A stretch of 9,245 bases of DNA from CAYLZN01 sp964387935 (GTDB lineage: Bacteria; Acidobacteriota; Vicinamibacteria; Vicinamibacterales; JAFNAJ01). This document shows, in pieces, positions 1 through 6,222 of this stretch. The DNA lies in the NCBI GenBank assembly GCA_964387935.1, contig CAYLZN010000235.1, positions 1-9,245 on the forward strand, written 5' to 3'. Positions within the stretch are counted from its first letter, which is position 1. Each line of letters begins with the position of its first letter. The notes beneath the pieces were generated by a model, which was given only the letters and a program-made list of their open reading frames with translations, was not told where the DNA came from and made no database searches. The translations under genes and the position numbers were made by a program.

Positions 1-889
1 CCTCCGCTTCGAGGTCGCGCGCGCCTACTGGGGTCTTGTGACGGCGCGCGAAGCCGTGAAGGTCGTCGAAGGCGCGCTTGGCCGCGTGGAGGCGTACCTG
101 GCGGACGCGAAGGCGCGCTTCGCCGCGGGATTCGTGGCGTCGAACGACGTCTTCGCGGCCGAGGCGCAGCGCTCGCTGCAGCAGGCGCTGCTCATCGAGG
201 CGCGCAACCTCGTCGGCGTCTCCACCCTGGCGCTGGCCCGCCTGGCAGGACTGCCGCCGGGGACGATCATCGAGCCGACCGAGTCCCTGGACCTGGCGCC
301 GTCGGCGGCGGACGAAGCCGCCCAGCTCGTCGAGGAGGCCCGGCGCCGTCGAGACGACCGTGCGGCGATCGAGGCCCGGATGGCCGCGGCGACGGCGCGC
401 GTGGACGCCGCCGGCGCCGGGTTCAAGCCGGTGGTCTCCGTGCTGGGCGGCGCGGACATGGCGCGGCCCAACCCGAAGATCTTCCCGCGCGCCGACGAGT
501 GGCAGGGCTCCTGGGACCTCGGGATCATCGCGGCCTGGTCGGTGTTCGACGGCGGACGCACCAGGGCAGACGTCGCCACCGCGGCGGCCGCAGCGCGCGC
601 GTGGCGTGAGCGCCTGCAGGACTACGACACGCAGCTCGACGTCGAAATCCGACAGCGGCTCCTCGAGGCGGGCTCGAGTCGCGCGCGTGTCACGGCGGCG
701 CGGGACGCCGTCCGGAGCGCGGCCGAAGCCCGGCGCGTGCTCGAAGACCGTTATCGGGCAGGCGTGGCGACGAGCACCGAGGTGCTCGACGCGCAGGTCG
801 TGCTGCTCGAGGCGGAGCTCGGCGCGGCCCGGGCGCTCGCGGCGCTCCGGCTCGCGGACGCCGGGCTGGAACGGGCGGTGGGACGGTGA
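1..889 (+). CDS. TolC-family outer membrane efflux protein (C-terminal part, 5' truncated)
   Basis: The reading frame is open from base 2 to the TGA at 887-889, giving about 295 residues with the N-terminus outside the window. The GTG at 38 is internal, because the codons before it (L-R-F-E-V-A-R-A-Y-W) are typical TolC-family sequence. The chain is long, Ala/Arg/Glu-rich and helical, in two similar halves, as expected for the periplasmic alpha-barrel. The last helix carries a family-typical stretch beginning RYRAGVATSTEVLDAQ, followed by a short tail. TolC-family proteins form trimeric channels across the outer membrane and periplasm that take substrates from an inner-membrane pump. The stop overlaps the start of the next gene by four bases (GTGA), so translational coupling to the ABC ATPase is likely and the channel probably serves that exporter. 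The family call is firm; the substrate is unknown. Confidence 0.88.
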   Translation, partial: LRFEVARAYWGLVTAREAVKVVEGALGRVEAYLADAKARFAAGFVASNDVFAAEAQRSLQQALLIEARNLVGVSTLALARLAGLPPGTIIEPTESLDLAPSAADEAAQLVEEARRRRDDRAAIEARMAAATARVDAAGAGFKPVVSVLGGADMARPNPKIFPRADEWQGSWDLGIIAAWSVFDGGRTRADVATAAAAARAWRERLQDYDTQLDVEIRQRLLEAGSSRARVTAARDAVRSAAEARRVLEDRYRAGVATSTEVLDAQVVLLEAELGAARALAALRLADAGLERAVGR

Positions 890-1848
890 CGGCCTCCCCC
901 AGCGCCATCGAGGCGCATGATCTCACGCGGCGCTTCGGCGACTTCGTCGCGGTGAAGCAGGTGTCGTTCACGGTCCGCCGCGGCGAGATCTTCGGCTTCC
1001 TCGGCAGCAACGGCGCGGGCAAGACCACGACGATTCGCATGCTGTGCGGACTGCTGCGGCCGTCCTCGGGGACGGCCCGGGTCGGCGGCATCGACGTCAC
1101 CGAGGATCCCGAGGGCGTCAAGGCGCGCATCGGCTACATGTCGCAGCGCTTCTCCCTCTACGATCGGCTCACGGTCGATCAGAACATCACGTTCTTCGGC
1201 GGCATCTACGGTCTCGAGGGCCCGCGTCTCGCCGGGCGCCGGGACTTCGTTCTCGATCTCGCCGGCCTGCGCGGGCACGAGCGGCGGCTCACGCGCGAAC
1301 TCTCCGGCGGCTGGCGGCAGCGCCTCGCGCTGGGCTGCGCCATCCTCCACGAGCCGCCCATCGTCTTCCTGGACGAGCCGACCGGCGGCGTCGATCCCCT
1401 GTCGCGCCGGCAGTTCTGGCGGCTCATCGAGGGCCTGTCGGCCGGCGGCACTACCGTGCTGGTCACCACGCACTACCTCGACGAGGCCGAGCACTGCCAC
1501 CGCGTCGCCATCATCCAGGCCGGCACGCTCGCCGCACTCGGCACGACGAGCGAACTCAAGACGATCTTCGACACACGCCCCATCGTCGAGATCCAGACCG
1601 AGCGCCCCCTCGACGTGATGCGCCTGCTCGACGCCCACGACGAGGTCGAGGAGACCAGCATCTTCGGCACGGCCGTCCACGCGATCCTCGCGCGCGAGCG
1701 CCTCGACAGCGCCACGGTTCGGGGCTGGATCACGGCCGGGGGAATCGATGTGACCGGCGTCGAGTTCGTCGAGCCCTCGCTCGAGGACGTGTTCCTCGAC
1801 GTCGCCCGCCGTGCCTCGGCGCCGCCGGCGGCGCCACCCGCGAGGTGA
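886..1848 (+). CDS. ABC transporter ATP-binding protein, YbhF-like single-domain ATPase
   Basis: This 320-residue protein starts at a GTG that overlaps the upstream TolC stop. The ATPase motifs are all present: Walker A GSNGAGKTT at about 40-48, Q-loop Gln87, signature LSGGWRQRLALG at 139-150 (Trp where most ATPases have Gln), Walker B PIVFLDEP with catalytic Glu164, and H-loop His196. Residues 230-308 form the C-terminal extension common in ABC-2 exporter ATPases, ending in an Ala/Pro-rich tail. It should power the two permeases encoded next to it at the inner membrane. E. coli YbhF has two fused ATPase domains (about 580 residues); this protein has one, so it would act as a homodimer. The GGW form of the signature is, from memory, usual in this YbhF/drug-exporter branch. 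The substrate cannot be read from the sequence; drugs, lipids or glycolipids are all possible. Confidence 0.93.
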   Translation: MTASPSAIEAHDLTRRFGDFVAVKQVSFTVRRGEIFGFLGSNGAGKTTTIRMLCGLLRPSSGTARVGGIDVTEDPEGVKARIGYMSQRFSLYDRLTVDQNITFFGGIYGLEGPRLAGRRDFVLDLAGLRGHERRLTRELSGGWRQRLALGCAILHEPPIVFLDEPTGGVDPLSRRQFWRLIEGLSAGGTTVLVTTHYLDEAEHCHRVAIIQAGTLAALGTTSELKTIFDTRPIVEIQTERPLDVMRLLDAHDEVEETSIFGTAVHAILARERLDSATVRGWITAGGIDVTGVEFVEPSLEDVFLDVARRASAPPAAPPAR

Positions 1849-1851
1849 CAC

Positions 1852-2967
1852 ATGCGGAAGATGCTCGCCATCGCGAAGAAGGAAGCGCGCCAGACGGTCC
1901 GCGACGTCCGGACGCTGCTGATGGCCCTGTTCGTCCCGCTCTTCCTGCTCTGGCTCTACGGCTATGCGCTCAACTTCGACATCCGGCACGTGCGCCTGGC
2001 CGTGCAGGACCGCGACCACAGCGCCGAAAGCCGGGAGGTGGTGGCCGCGTTCGTCAACTCCACCTACTTCGACGTGGCAGCCCTGCCCGCCAGCGAACGC
2101 GAGATCGAGACGCTCGTCGACTGGAGCCGCGTGCGCGCCGTCCTCGTGATCCCCGAGAACACGGGCCGCACGCTGCAGGCCGGCCGCGATGCCGCCGTGC
2201 AGGTCATCATCGACGGCGACAACGCCAACACGGCCACGACCGTCCTGGCGTACGCCATGGAGACCGTCCGCGGCGTGTCCGTCCACCTCCGCGCGGAGCG
2301 TCTCGGCCTGACGCAGGACCCGGCGGTGACCGTCGAGCCGCGGGTCTGGTTCAACCCGCAGTTGAACAGCACGATCTTCCTCGTCCCCGGCCTGATCGCC
2401 TTCATCGCGATGATCACCGCCGTCGTGCTCACCGCGCTCTCCATCGTTCGCGAGAAGGAGCACGGGACGATGGAGCAGGTGCGCATGGCGCCGGTGAGCA
2501 CGCTCGCGTACGTGGTGGGAAAGACCGTGCCGTACTTCGTCCTCGCCTTCGTCTCCGCCATGGGCGTGCTGCTGGCGGGAATGGCGGTGTTCGACGTGCC
2601 GATGCAGGGCTCGTGGCCCGTGCTCCTGCTGGCGACGGCGCTCTTCCTGCTCGCGGGCCTGGGCCAGGGACTGCTGATTTCGACGCTCGCGGACTCGCAG
2701 CAGATCGCCTTCCAGTTGGCGCTGCTCTCCTCGTTCCTCCCGACCGTCGTCCTCTCGGGATTCATCTTTCCCATCGCCAGCATGCCGCAGGCGATCCAGG
2801 TCATCACGCACATCGTGCCGGCACGCTACTACCTGGTCGCCCTTCGTGGCATCGTGCTCAAGGGCAACGGGCTGGGGCTGATCCTGCCTCAGCTCGGCGC
2901 CCTGGCGCTCTTCGTCGTCATCGTCACCGCGCTGGCCGCGCTGCGGCTGGCTCGGCAGAAGGGGTAA
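1852..2967 (+). CDS. ABC-2 type transporter permease, first of a paralogous pair (YbhS/YbhR-like)
   Basis: This 371-residue inner-membrane protein belongs to the ABC2_membrane_3 type. It has one hydrophobic segment at about 22-40, then a long soluble domain at about 41-173 predicted to be periplasmic. A cluster of five further segments follows at about 174-198, 222-246, 254-278, 286-308 and 346-366. Family motifs include RVWFNPQLNS at 164-173, the coupling-helix stretch REKEHGTMEQ at 200-209 and SGFIFPIASMP at 302-312. The ATG follows the ATPase stop by three bases. A GAGGTG ribosome-binding site at 1842-1847 overlaps the end of the ATPase gene, so the two are almost certainly co-translated. 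It should pair with the next gene's product as the membrane half of the exporter. The family is certain, the cargo unknown. Confidence 0.93.
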   Translation: MRKMLAIAKKEARQTVRDVRTLLMALFVPLFLLWLYGYALNFDIRHVRLAVQDRDHSAESREVVAAFVNSTYFDVAALPASEREIETLVDWSRVRAVLVIPENTGRTLQAGRDAAVQVIIDGDNANTATTVLAYAMETVRGVSVHLRAERLGLTQDPAVTVEPRVWFNPQLNSTIFLVPGLIAFIAMITAVVLTALSIVREKEHGTMEQVRMAPVSTLAYVVGKTVPYFVLAFVSAMGVLLAGMAVFDVPMQGSWPVLLLATALFLLAGLGQGLLISTLADSQQIAFQLALLSSFLPTVVLSGFIFPIASMPQAIQVITHIVPARYYLVALRGIVLKGNGLGLILPQLGALALFVVIVTALAALRLARQKG

Positions 2968-2973
2968 ACGCAC

Positions 2974-4092
2974 GTGCGTCGCGTCCTGCACCTCATGCGG
3001 AAGGAGATCCTGGAACTCCGGCAGGATCCGCGGACGGCGCCGGTGGTCTTCGTGGTGCCGATCATTCAGCTCACGCTGCTGGGGTACGCGGCCACCACCG
3101 ACGTGAACGACGTCCCCACGGTCGTCGTGGACGCCGATCGCTCATCCGCCAGCCGGGAGGTGATCTCGCGGCTCGATGTGTCCCCGTACTTCAGCGTGCT
3201 CGAGGTGCTGGGCTCCACCCGGGACATCGACCCGTACCTCCAGACCGGCGAGGCGTGGATGGCGCTGTCGATTCCACCGGGGTTCGGTGAGGCCGTCACG
3301 CGCGGGACGCCGGCCACCCTGCAGGTGGTGGCCGACGGGACCGACGCCAATTCGGCGAACGTCGCGATGGGCTACGCCCGCGGCCTGATCTCGGCGTACG
3401 CGGAGGAACTGGCGATGGCGCGGACGCCGCCCGCCGCGCGCGGCGGCCACCTGCGGGTCGACGTGCGCGTCTGGTTCAACCCGCAGCTCGAGAGCCGCGC
3501 GTTCATGATCCCCGGCGTCTTCGCGCTCGTCCTGCTCGTCATCACGACGATGCTGACGTCGATGGCGATCGTGCGGGAGAAGGAAATCGGTACCCTCGAA
3601 CAACTCAACGTCACGCCGCTCGGCCGCTGGGAGCTCATCCTCGGCAAGCTGCTGCCCTACGCGGTGATCGGGGTCATCGACGTGCTGATCGTGGTGGCCG
3701 TGGCGGTCTACTGGTTCCAGGTACCCATGCGGGGCAGCGTGCTGCTGCTCCTGGGGCTGAGCACGATCTACATTCTGAACACGCTGGCGATCGGCCTGCT
3801 GGTCTCGACCATCTCGCAGACGCAGCAGCAGGCGATGATGACCGCGGCGTTCTTCTTCATGATGCCGATGGTGTACCTCTCGGGATTCGTCTTCCCGATC
3901 GAGAACATGCCGAAGGCCATCCAGCCGCTGACGTACCTCATCCCGGTCACGTACTACCTGGTCATCGTCCGCGGGATCTTTGCGAAGGGTCTGGGACTGG
4001 ACGTCCTGTGGCCACAGGCGCTGGCGCTGCTCGTCCTCGGGCTGGCGATCCTGGGTGTCGCGGTGCTCAGATCCCGCAAGACCGCATCCTGA
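2974..4092 (+). CDS. ABC-2 type transporter permease, second of the pair (YbhR/YbhS-like)
   Basis: This 372-residue protein has the same plan as its upstream neighbour: a membrane segment at about 22-40, a large extracytoplasmic domain at about 41-175, then a C-terminal bundle of about five segments. The two proteins share aligned blocks: DG-x-x-ANSA/ANTA near residue 121, RVWFNPQL near 165, REKE-x-GT-x-EQ near 201, SGF-x-FPI-x-x-MP near 303 and RYYLV/TYYLV near 326. They are therefore clear paralogs, probably from an old tandem duplication, and likely act as a heterodimer. The start is GTG, six bases after the previous stop, with an AGGGG ribosome-binding site just upstream at about 2960-2964. 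It is the last gene of the exporter block; the next gene follows after 57 bases. Confidence 0.92.
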   Translation: MRRVLHLMRKEILELRQDPRTAPVVFVVPIIQLTLLGYAATTDVNDVPTVVVDADRSSASREVISRLDVSPYFSVLEVLGSTRDIDPYLQTGEAWMALSIPPGFGEAVTRGTPATLQVVADGTDANSANVAMGYARGLISAYAEELAMARTPPAARGGHLRVDVRVWFNPQLESRAFMIPGVFALVLLVITTMLTSMAIVREKEIGTLEQLNVTPLGRWELILGKLLPYAVIGVIDVLIVVAVAVYWFQVPMRGSVLLLLGLSTIYILNTLAIGLLVSTISQTQQQAMMTAAFFFMMPMVYLSGFVFPIENMPKAIQPLTYLIPVTYYLVIVRGIFAKGLGLDVLWPQALALLVLGLAILGVAVLRSRKTAS

Positions 4093-4099
4093 GTGCCGG

Positions 4100-4109
4100 C
4101 CACCGGTGG
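4100..4109. repeat. 10-bp perfect palindrome in the exporter/desulfhydrase gap
   Basis: The sequence CCACCGGTGG is its own reverse complement. It lies 17 bases upstream of the candidate -10 element at 4127, where a -35 box would be, so it could be an operator. It is short and built of G and C in a G+C-rich genome, so chance is a real alternative. It is too short and lacks a T-run to be an intrinsic terminator. Confidence 0.25.
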
Positions 4110-4126
4110 GCGCCGTCCCGCGGAGG

Positions 4127-4132
4127 TATACT
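4127..4132 (+). promoter_or_regulatory. Candidate -10 element (TATACT) for the desulfhydrase-OsmC unit
   Basis: TATACT matches the sigma-70 consensus TATAAT at five of six positions and is the only A/T-rich spot in the 57-base gap. Transcription would begin near 4139, about ten bases before the ATG at 4150. No good -35 hexamer is seen at 16-18 bases spacing, so the promoter would be weak or activator-dependent. The GGAGGT at 4122-4127 overlaps it and resembles a Shine-Dalgarno site, but it has no usable start codon at the right distance. Confidence 0.3.
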
Positions 4133-4140
4133 GCCCCGCG

Positions 4141-4144
4141 AGGA
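4141..4144 (+). promoter_or_regulatory. Ribosome-binding site deciding the desulfhydrase start
   Basis: AGGA lies five bases before the ATG at 4150. It favours this start over the in-frame GTG at 4093, which would add 19 residues of poor, Arg/Pro-rich sequence not expected at the N-terminus of this family. Confidence 0.45.
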
Positions 4145-4149
4145 CTCGC

Positions 4150-5136
4150 ATGTCACTCGACACTGCTGCCGCCCTTGAGGCCCTCGACGCGCTGCCGTCC
4201 GTGTCGCTCTGGCCGTTTCCCACCCCCATCCAGGAAATGCGCCGCCTGCGCGAGCGGCTCGGCGGCGGGCCCCGTCTGCTCATCAAGCGCGACGATCTCA
4301 TCGGGTTCGGGTTCGGCGGGAACAAGGTGCGCAAGCTGGCGCTCGTGGCGGCCCGGGCCCTCGAAGAAGGCGCCGACACGGTCATCACGACCGGGGGCGT
4401 CCAGTCGAATCATGCGCGGACGACGGCCGTGGTGGCATCCTGTCTGGGGCTGCACTGTCACCTCGTGCTGAACGGCGCGCCACCGGCGCACGCCACGGGC
4501 AACCTGCGCCTCGCGCAGCTCGCTGGCGCCGTGGTGCACTACGTGCCGACACGGGCCGATCGGGCCCCGGCCATCGGGGCGCTCACGCAGAGGCTCGCCA
4601 ACGAGGGCCGGCGGCCGTTCGTCATTCCGCTCGGGGCGTCCACGCCGCGTGGGGCGCTCGGATACGTGCGGGCCATCGGGGAACTGCTCGATCAGACCGG
4701 TGCCCCGGATTTCATCGTGCACTCGACGTCGTCAGGCGGGACGCAGGCGGGCCTGATCGCGGGCTGCAGCCTGTATCGCCTTCCCACGCAGGTGCTCGGC
4801 GTGAGCGCCGATGAGCCGGCAGCGGCCCTCACCACCCATGTGGGGGCGCTCCTCCAGGAGATGGACGGCGTGCTCGGCATGCCAGGCGACAGCCTGGCCC
4901 CGCCCGACGCGATCCACGTGGACGACGGGTGGGTCGGTGAGGGCTACGGCATCCCGACGGAGGCGTCACGGGAGGCGATCCGGCTGCTCGTCGATACCCA
5001 GGGTCTCTTCCTCGATCCCACCTACACGGCCAAGGCCATGGCAGCGCTGCTCCATTACGTGCGACAGGGTCGGTTCGAGAGTCATCACACCGTCCTGTTC
5101 TGGCATACCGGCGGCCTGCCGGGCCTGCTGGCATGA
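4150..5136 (+). CDS. dcyD: D-cysteine desulfhydrase family PLP enzyme
   Basis: This 328-residue enzyme is close in length to E. coli DcyD. D-cysteine desulfhydrase converts D-cysteine to pyruvate, ammonia and H2S in the cytoplasm. PLP-fold features are visible: IKRDD at 45-49, the GGNKVRKL block with the Schiff-base lysine Lys59, the TTGGVQSNH block (Ser86, Asn87) that contacts cofactor and substrate carboxylate, a Gly/Ser-rich phosphate loop (TSSGGTQAG, near 195-205), GYGIP at 265-269 and a C-terminal HTGG at 319-322. The related ACC deaminase has Glu after the catalytic Tyr and Leu in the C-terminal loop. Here those sites are Thr293 (after Tyr292) and Thr320, which is the desulfhydrase pattern. 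The ATG at 4150 was chosen for its ribosome-binding site and fit to the family; the GTG at 4093 is the alternative. Activity on other D-amino acids or beta-chloroalanine is possible. The downstream OsmC gene is seven bases away. Confidence 0.85.
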   Translation: MSLDTAAALEALDALPSVSLWPFPTPIQEMRRLRERLGGGPRLLIKRDDLIGFGFGGNKVRKLALVAARALEEGADTVITTGGVQSNHARTTAVVASCLGLHCHLVLNGAPPAHATGNLRLAQLAGAVVHYVPTRADRAPAIGALTQRLANEGRRPFVIPLGASTPRGALGYVRAIGELLDQTGAPDFIVHSTSSGGTQAGLIAGCSLYRLPTQVLGVSADEPAAALTTHVGALLQEMDGVLGMPGDSLAPPDAIHVDDGWVGEGYGIPTEASREAIRLLVDTQGLFLDPTYTAKAMAALLHYVRQGRFESHHTVLFWHTGGLPGLLA

Positions 5137-5141
5137 GGTGA
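5135..5141 (+). promoter_or_regulatory. Ribosome-binding site of the OsmC-family gene
   Basis: GAGGTGA overlaps the desulfhydrase stop codon (TGA 5134-5136) and lies just before the ATG at 5144. It couples translation of the OsmC gene to the desulfhydrase and fixes this start within a reading frame that is open much further upstream. Confidence 0.5.
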
Positions 5142-5143
5142 GC

Positions 5144-5551
5144 ATGACGGCCCGCCCCCTCGCCGTGACGCTGTCCTGGGACGAGGAGTTGCGATTCAAT
5201 GTCCAGGCGGGGGAGTCCCAGCTCGTACTGGACTCCAGTTCGCAGGCCGGTCCATCGCCCGTGCAGGCCCTCGTCGCTGCCCTGGCGGGCTGCATGGCCA
5301 TCGACGTCGTGGACATCCTCCAGAAGGGCCGGCACCCGCTGACCGCGCTGTCGGCGACCTTGACCGCCTCACGGGCCGACGGGACGCCTGCGCGCCTGAC
5401 GCAGGTGGACCTGCACTACCGCGTGAGCGGTCGCGTTCCCGAGAGCGCGGTGAGCCGTGCCATCCAGCTCTCGCGCGACAAGTACTGCTCGGTCTGGCAC
5501 TCACTGCGGCAGGACATCGTCTTCCACACGTCGTTCGACATCCTCGAGTGA
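5144..5551 (+). CDS. OsmC-family protein, YhfA-like
   Basis: This 135-residue protein has the layout of OsmC/Ohr-fold proteins, which act as homodimers with two cysteines per subunit that reduce organic peroxides or react with sulfane sulfur. The first cysteine, Cys50, is in the helix AALAGCMAIDVVDILQKGR. The second, Cys115, is in SRDKYCSVWHSL. Both contexts resemble E. coli YhfA from memory more than OsmC or Ohr proper. YhfA itself has no settled function, so peroxidase activity is a family inference. The start at 5144 is set by the ribosome-binding site overlapping the previous stop. The frame continues open upstream through the desulfhydrase gene, but that part is only a shadow. It converges with the MarR gene, leaving 42 bases between them. 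Its pairing with an H2S-producing enzyme suggests a role in thiol or persulfide handling, unproven. Confidence 0.85.
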   Translation: MTARPLAVTLSWDEELRFNVQAGESQLVLDSSSQAGPSPVQALVAALAGCMAIDVVDILQKGRHPLTALSATLTASRADGTPARLTQVDLHYRVSGRVPESAVSRAIQLSRDKYCSVWHSLRQDIVFHTSFDILE

Positions 5552-5565
5552 GTCAGTCTCCCTGG

Positions 5566-5584
5566 GGCGCGACGATGCCGCGCC
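5566..5584. terminator. Weak hairpin between convergent OsmC and MarR genes
   Basis: GGCGCG (5566-5571) and CGCGCC (5579-5584) can pair to a six-base stem with a seven-base loop. It sits in the 42-base gap between two converging stop codons, where a bidirectional terminator is expected. There is no T-run on either side, so intrinsic termination is doubtful. Confidence 0.22.
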
Positions 5585-5593
5585 GGCGTCCGG

Positions 5594-6121
5594 CTACCGG
5601 GCCGCGCGCTTCCGACGGGCCCGCGCCTTCAGGTGCTCCGGGGCCTCGGAGAGTTCGCGTTCGATGGCCATCAGCACGGTGCGGGCGGCGTTGACCTCGC
5701 GGTCCGGGCGACCCTTCAGCGCTCGGCCCACGGAGGCCTCGATCGTGCCCGTCGCCGGGGTCGTGCCCAGCTTGCCCTTCGGAGACAGTGACAGCCGCAA
5801 CCGCCGTGCGTCGCCCGGGTCCGTCTCGCGGACGATCAGTCGTCGCTCCTCGAGCCGATGCAGGATGCCCGTCAGAGTGGAGGGATCGAGGTGCAGTTCG
5901 CGCGCCAGATCCCCAGCCGACATGCCCGGAGTCTTGCCGAGCAGACGGATGACCAGCCGTTGCGGGCCGGTGAGCCCGATCACGCGGTTCATCTGCTTCG
6001 AGGCCCGCTGCAGGGCGTGGTCCACTGCCCACATGAGCCGCATGAAGCCCAGGACGTCGTCACGGGCGGTCGCCTTCGGGCCGGAGAACTCGGGGGCAGG
6101 TCGGGATGCGCTGCGTGCCAT
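5594..6121 (-). CDS. MarR-family transcriptional regulator
   Basis: This 175-residue protein has the MarR winged-helix plan. An N-terminal dimerisation helix spans about 21-48. The DNA-binding helices lie at about 52-62 and 67-77, with the recognition helix at about 80-95 (DPSTLTGILHRLEERRLI). The wing at about 97-115 contains the family's D-x-x-D-x-RR-x-x-x-L-x-LSPKG pattern. A C-terminal dimer helix follows at about 142-160, then a basic tail rich in Arg and Lys. It should bind a palindromic site as a dimer and release it on ligand binding. The protein contains no cysteine, so it cannot sense peroxide by the OhrR cysteine mechanism despite its OsmC neighbour. The first 20 residues look disordered, and no clear ribosome-binding site precedes the ATG, so the exact start is uncertain. 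It is divergent from the membrane acyltransferase gene, its most likely target besides itself. Confidence 0.88.
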   Translation of the reverse strand: MARSASRPAPEFSGPKATARDDVLGFMRLMWAVDHALQRASKQMNRVIGLTGPQRLVIRLLGKTPGMSAGDLARELHLDPSTLTGILHRLEERRLIVRETDPGDARRLRLSLSPKGKLGTTPATGTIEASVGRALKGRPDREVNAARTVLMAIERELSEAPEHLKARARRKRAAR

Positions 6122-6155
6122 GGCGTAGAGAGTGTGCCACAGACCCGTCCAGGCG

Positions 6156-6172
6156 CCAAAACGGTTGTTTGG
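6156..6172. promoter_or_regulatory. Candidate MarR operator (inverted repeat CCAAA-N7-TTTGG)
   Basis: A 17-base interrupted palindrome with five-base arms lies in the divergent region between the MarR gene start (6121) and the acyltransferase start (6223). It is one of few A/T-rich patches in the window, and its length suits a MarR dimer site. It is 35-51 bases ahead of the MarR start codon, where it could control the regulator's own promoter. The arms are short, so the call is tentative. A second small palindrome, TGTGCCACA at 6133-6141, lies between it and the MarR start. Confidence 0.33.
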
Positions 6173-6204
6173 AAGGCCAAGAGCCCGGTGGTCGCGGGAT
6201 TGGG

Positions 6205-6210
6205 CATAAT
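6205..6210 (+). promoter_or_regulatory. Candidate -10 element (CATAAT) for the acyltransferase gene
   Basis: CATAAT differs from TATAAT at one position and ends 12 bases before the ATG at 6223. A transcript from it would begin about six bases upstream of the start codon, implying an almost leaderless message, and indeed no Shine-Dalgarno sequence is visible there. No matching -35 hexamer is seen. Confidence 0.27.
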
Positions 6211-6222
6211 CACCCGGGCAGC

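Noticed and set aside
751..2991. Very long minus-strand open frame (746 codons) across the ABC genes
   Set aside because: It lies opposite three firm genes. Its product is low-complexity and rich in His, Arg, Asp and Glu, as expected from antisense reading of G+C-biased third positions. It has no recognisable domain.
1044..3290. 748-codon plus-strand open frame spanning ATPase and permease genes in another frame
   Set aside because: The translation is Arg/Pro/Ala/His-rich with no motif, and it crosses several real gene boundaries. It is a composition artefact.
4093..4149. GTG at 4093 as the start of the desulfhydrase
   Set aside because: It directly follows the permease stop, which made it tempting. 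The 19 extra residues look non-coding, and ATG 4150 has a ribosome-binding site and a family-like N-terminus.
5144..6121. OhrR-Ohr peroxide-sensing module
   Set aside because: The MarR protein has no cysteine, the genes are convergent, and the OsmC protein resembles YhfA more than Ohr.
6106..6222. GTG at 6106 as the acyltransferase start
   Set aside because: It would overlap the divergent MarR gene start and occupy the regulatory region, and the added 39 residues do not resemble the family or a signal peptide.
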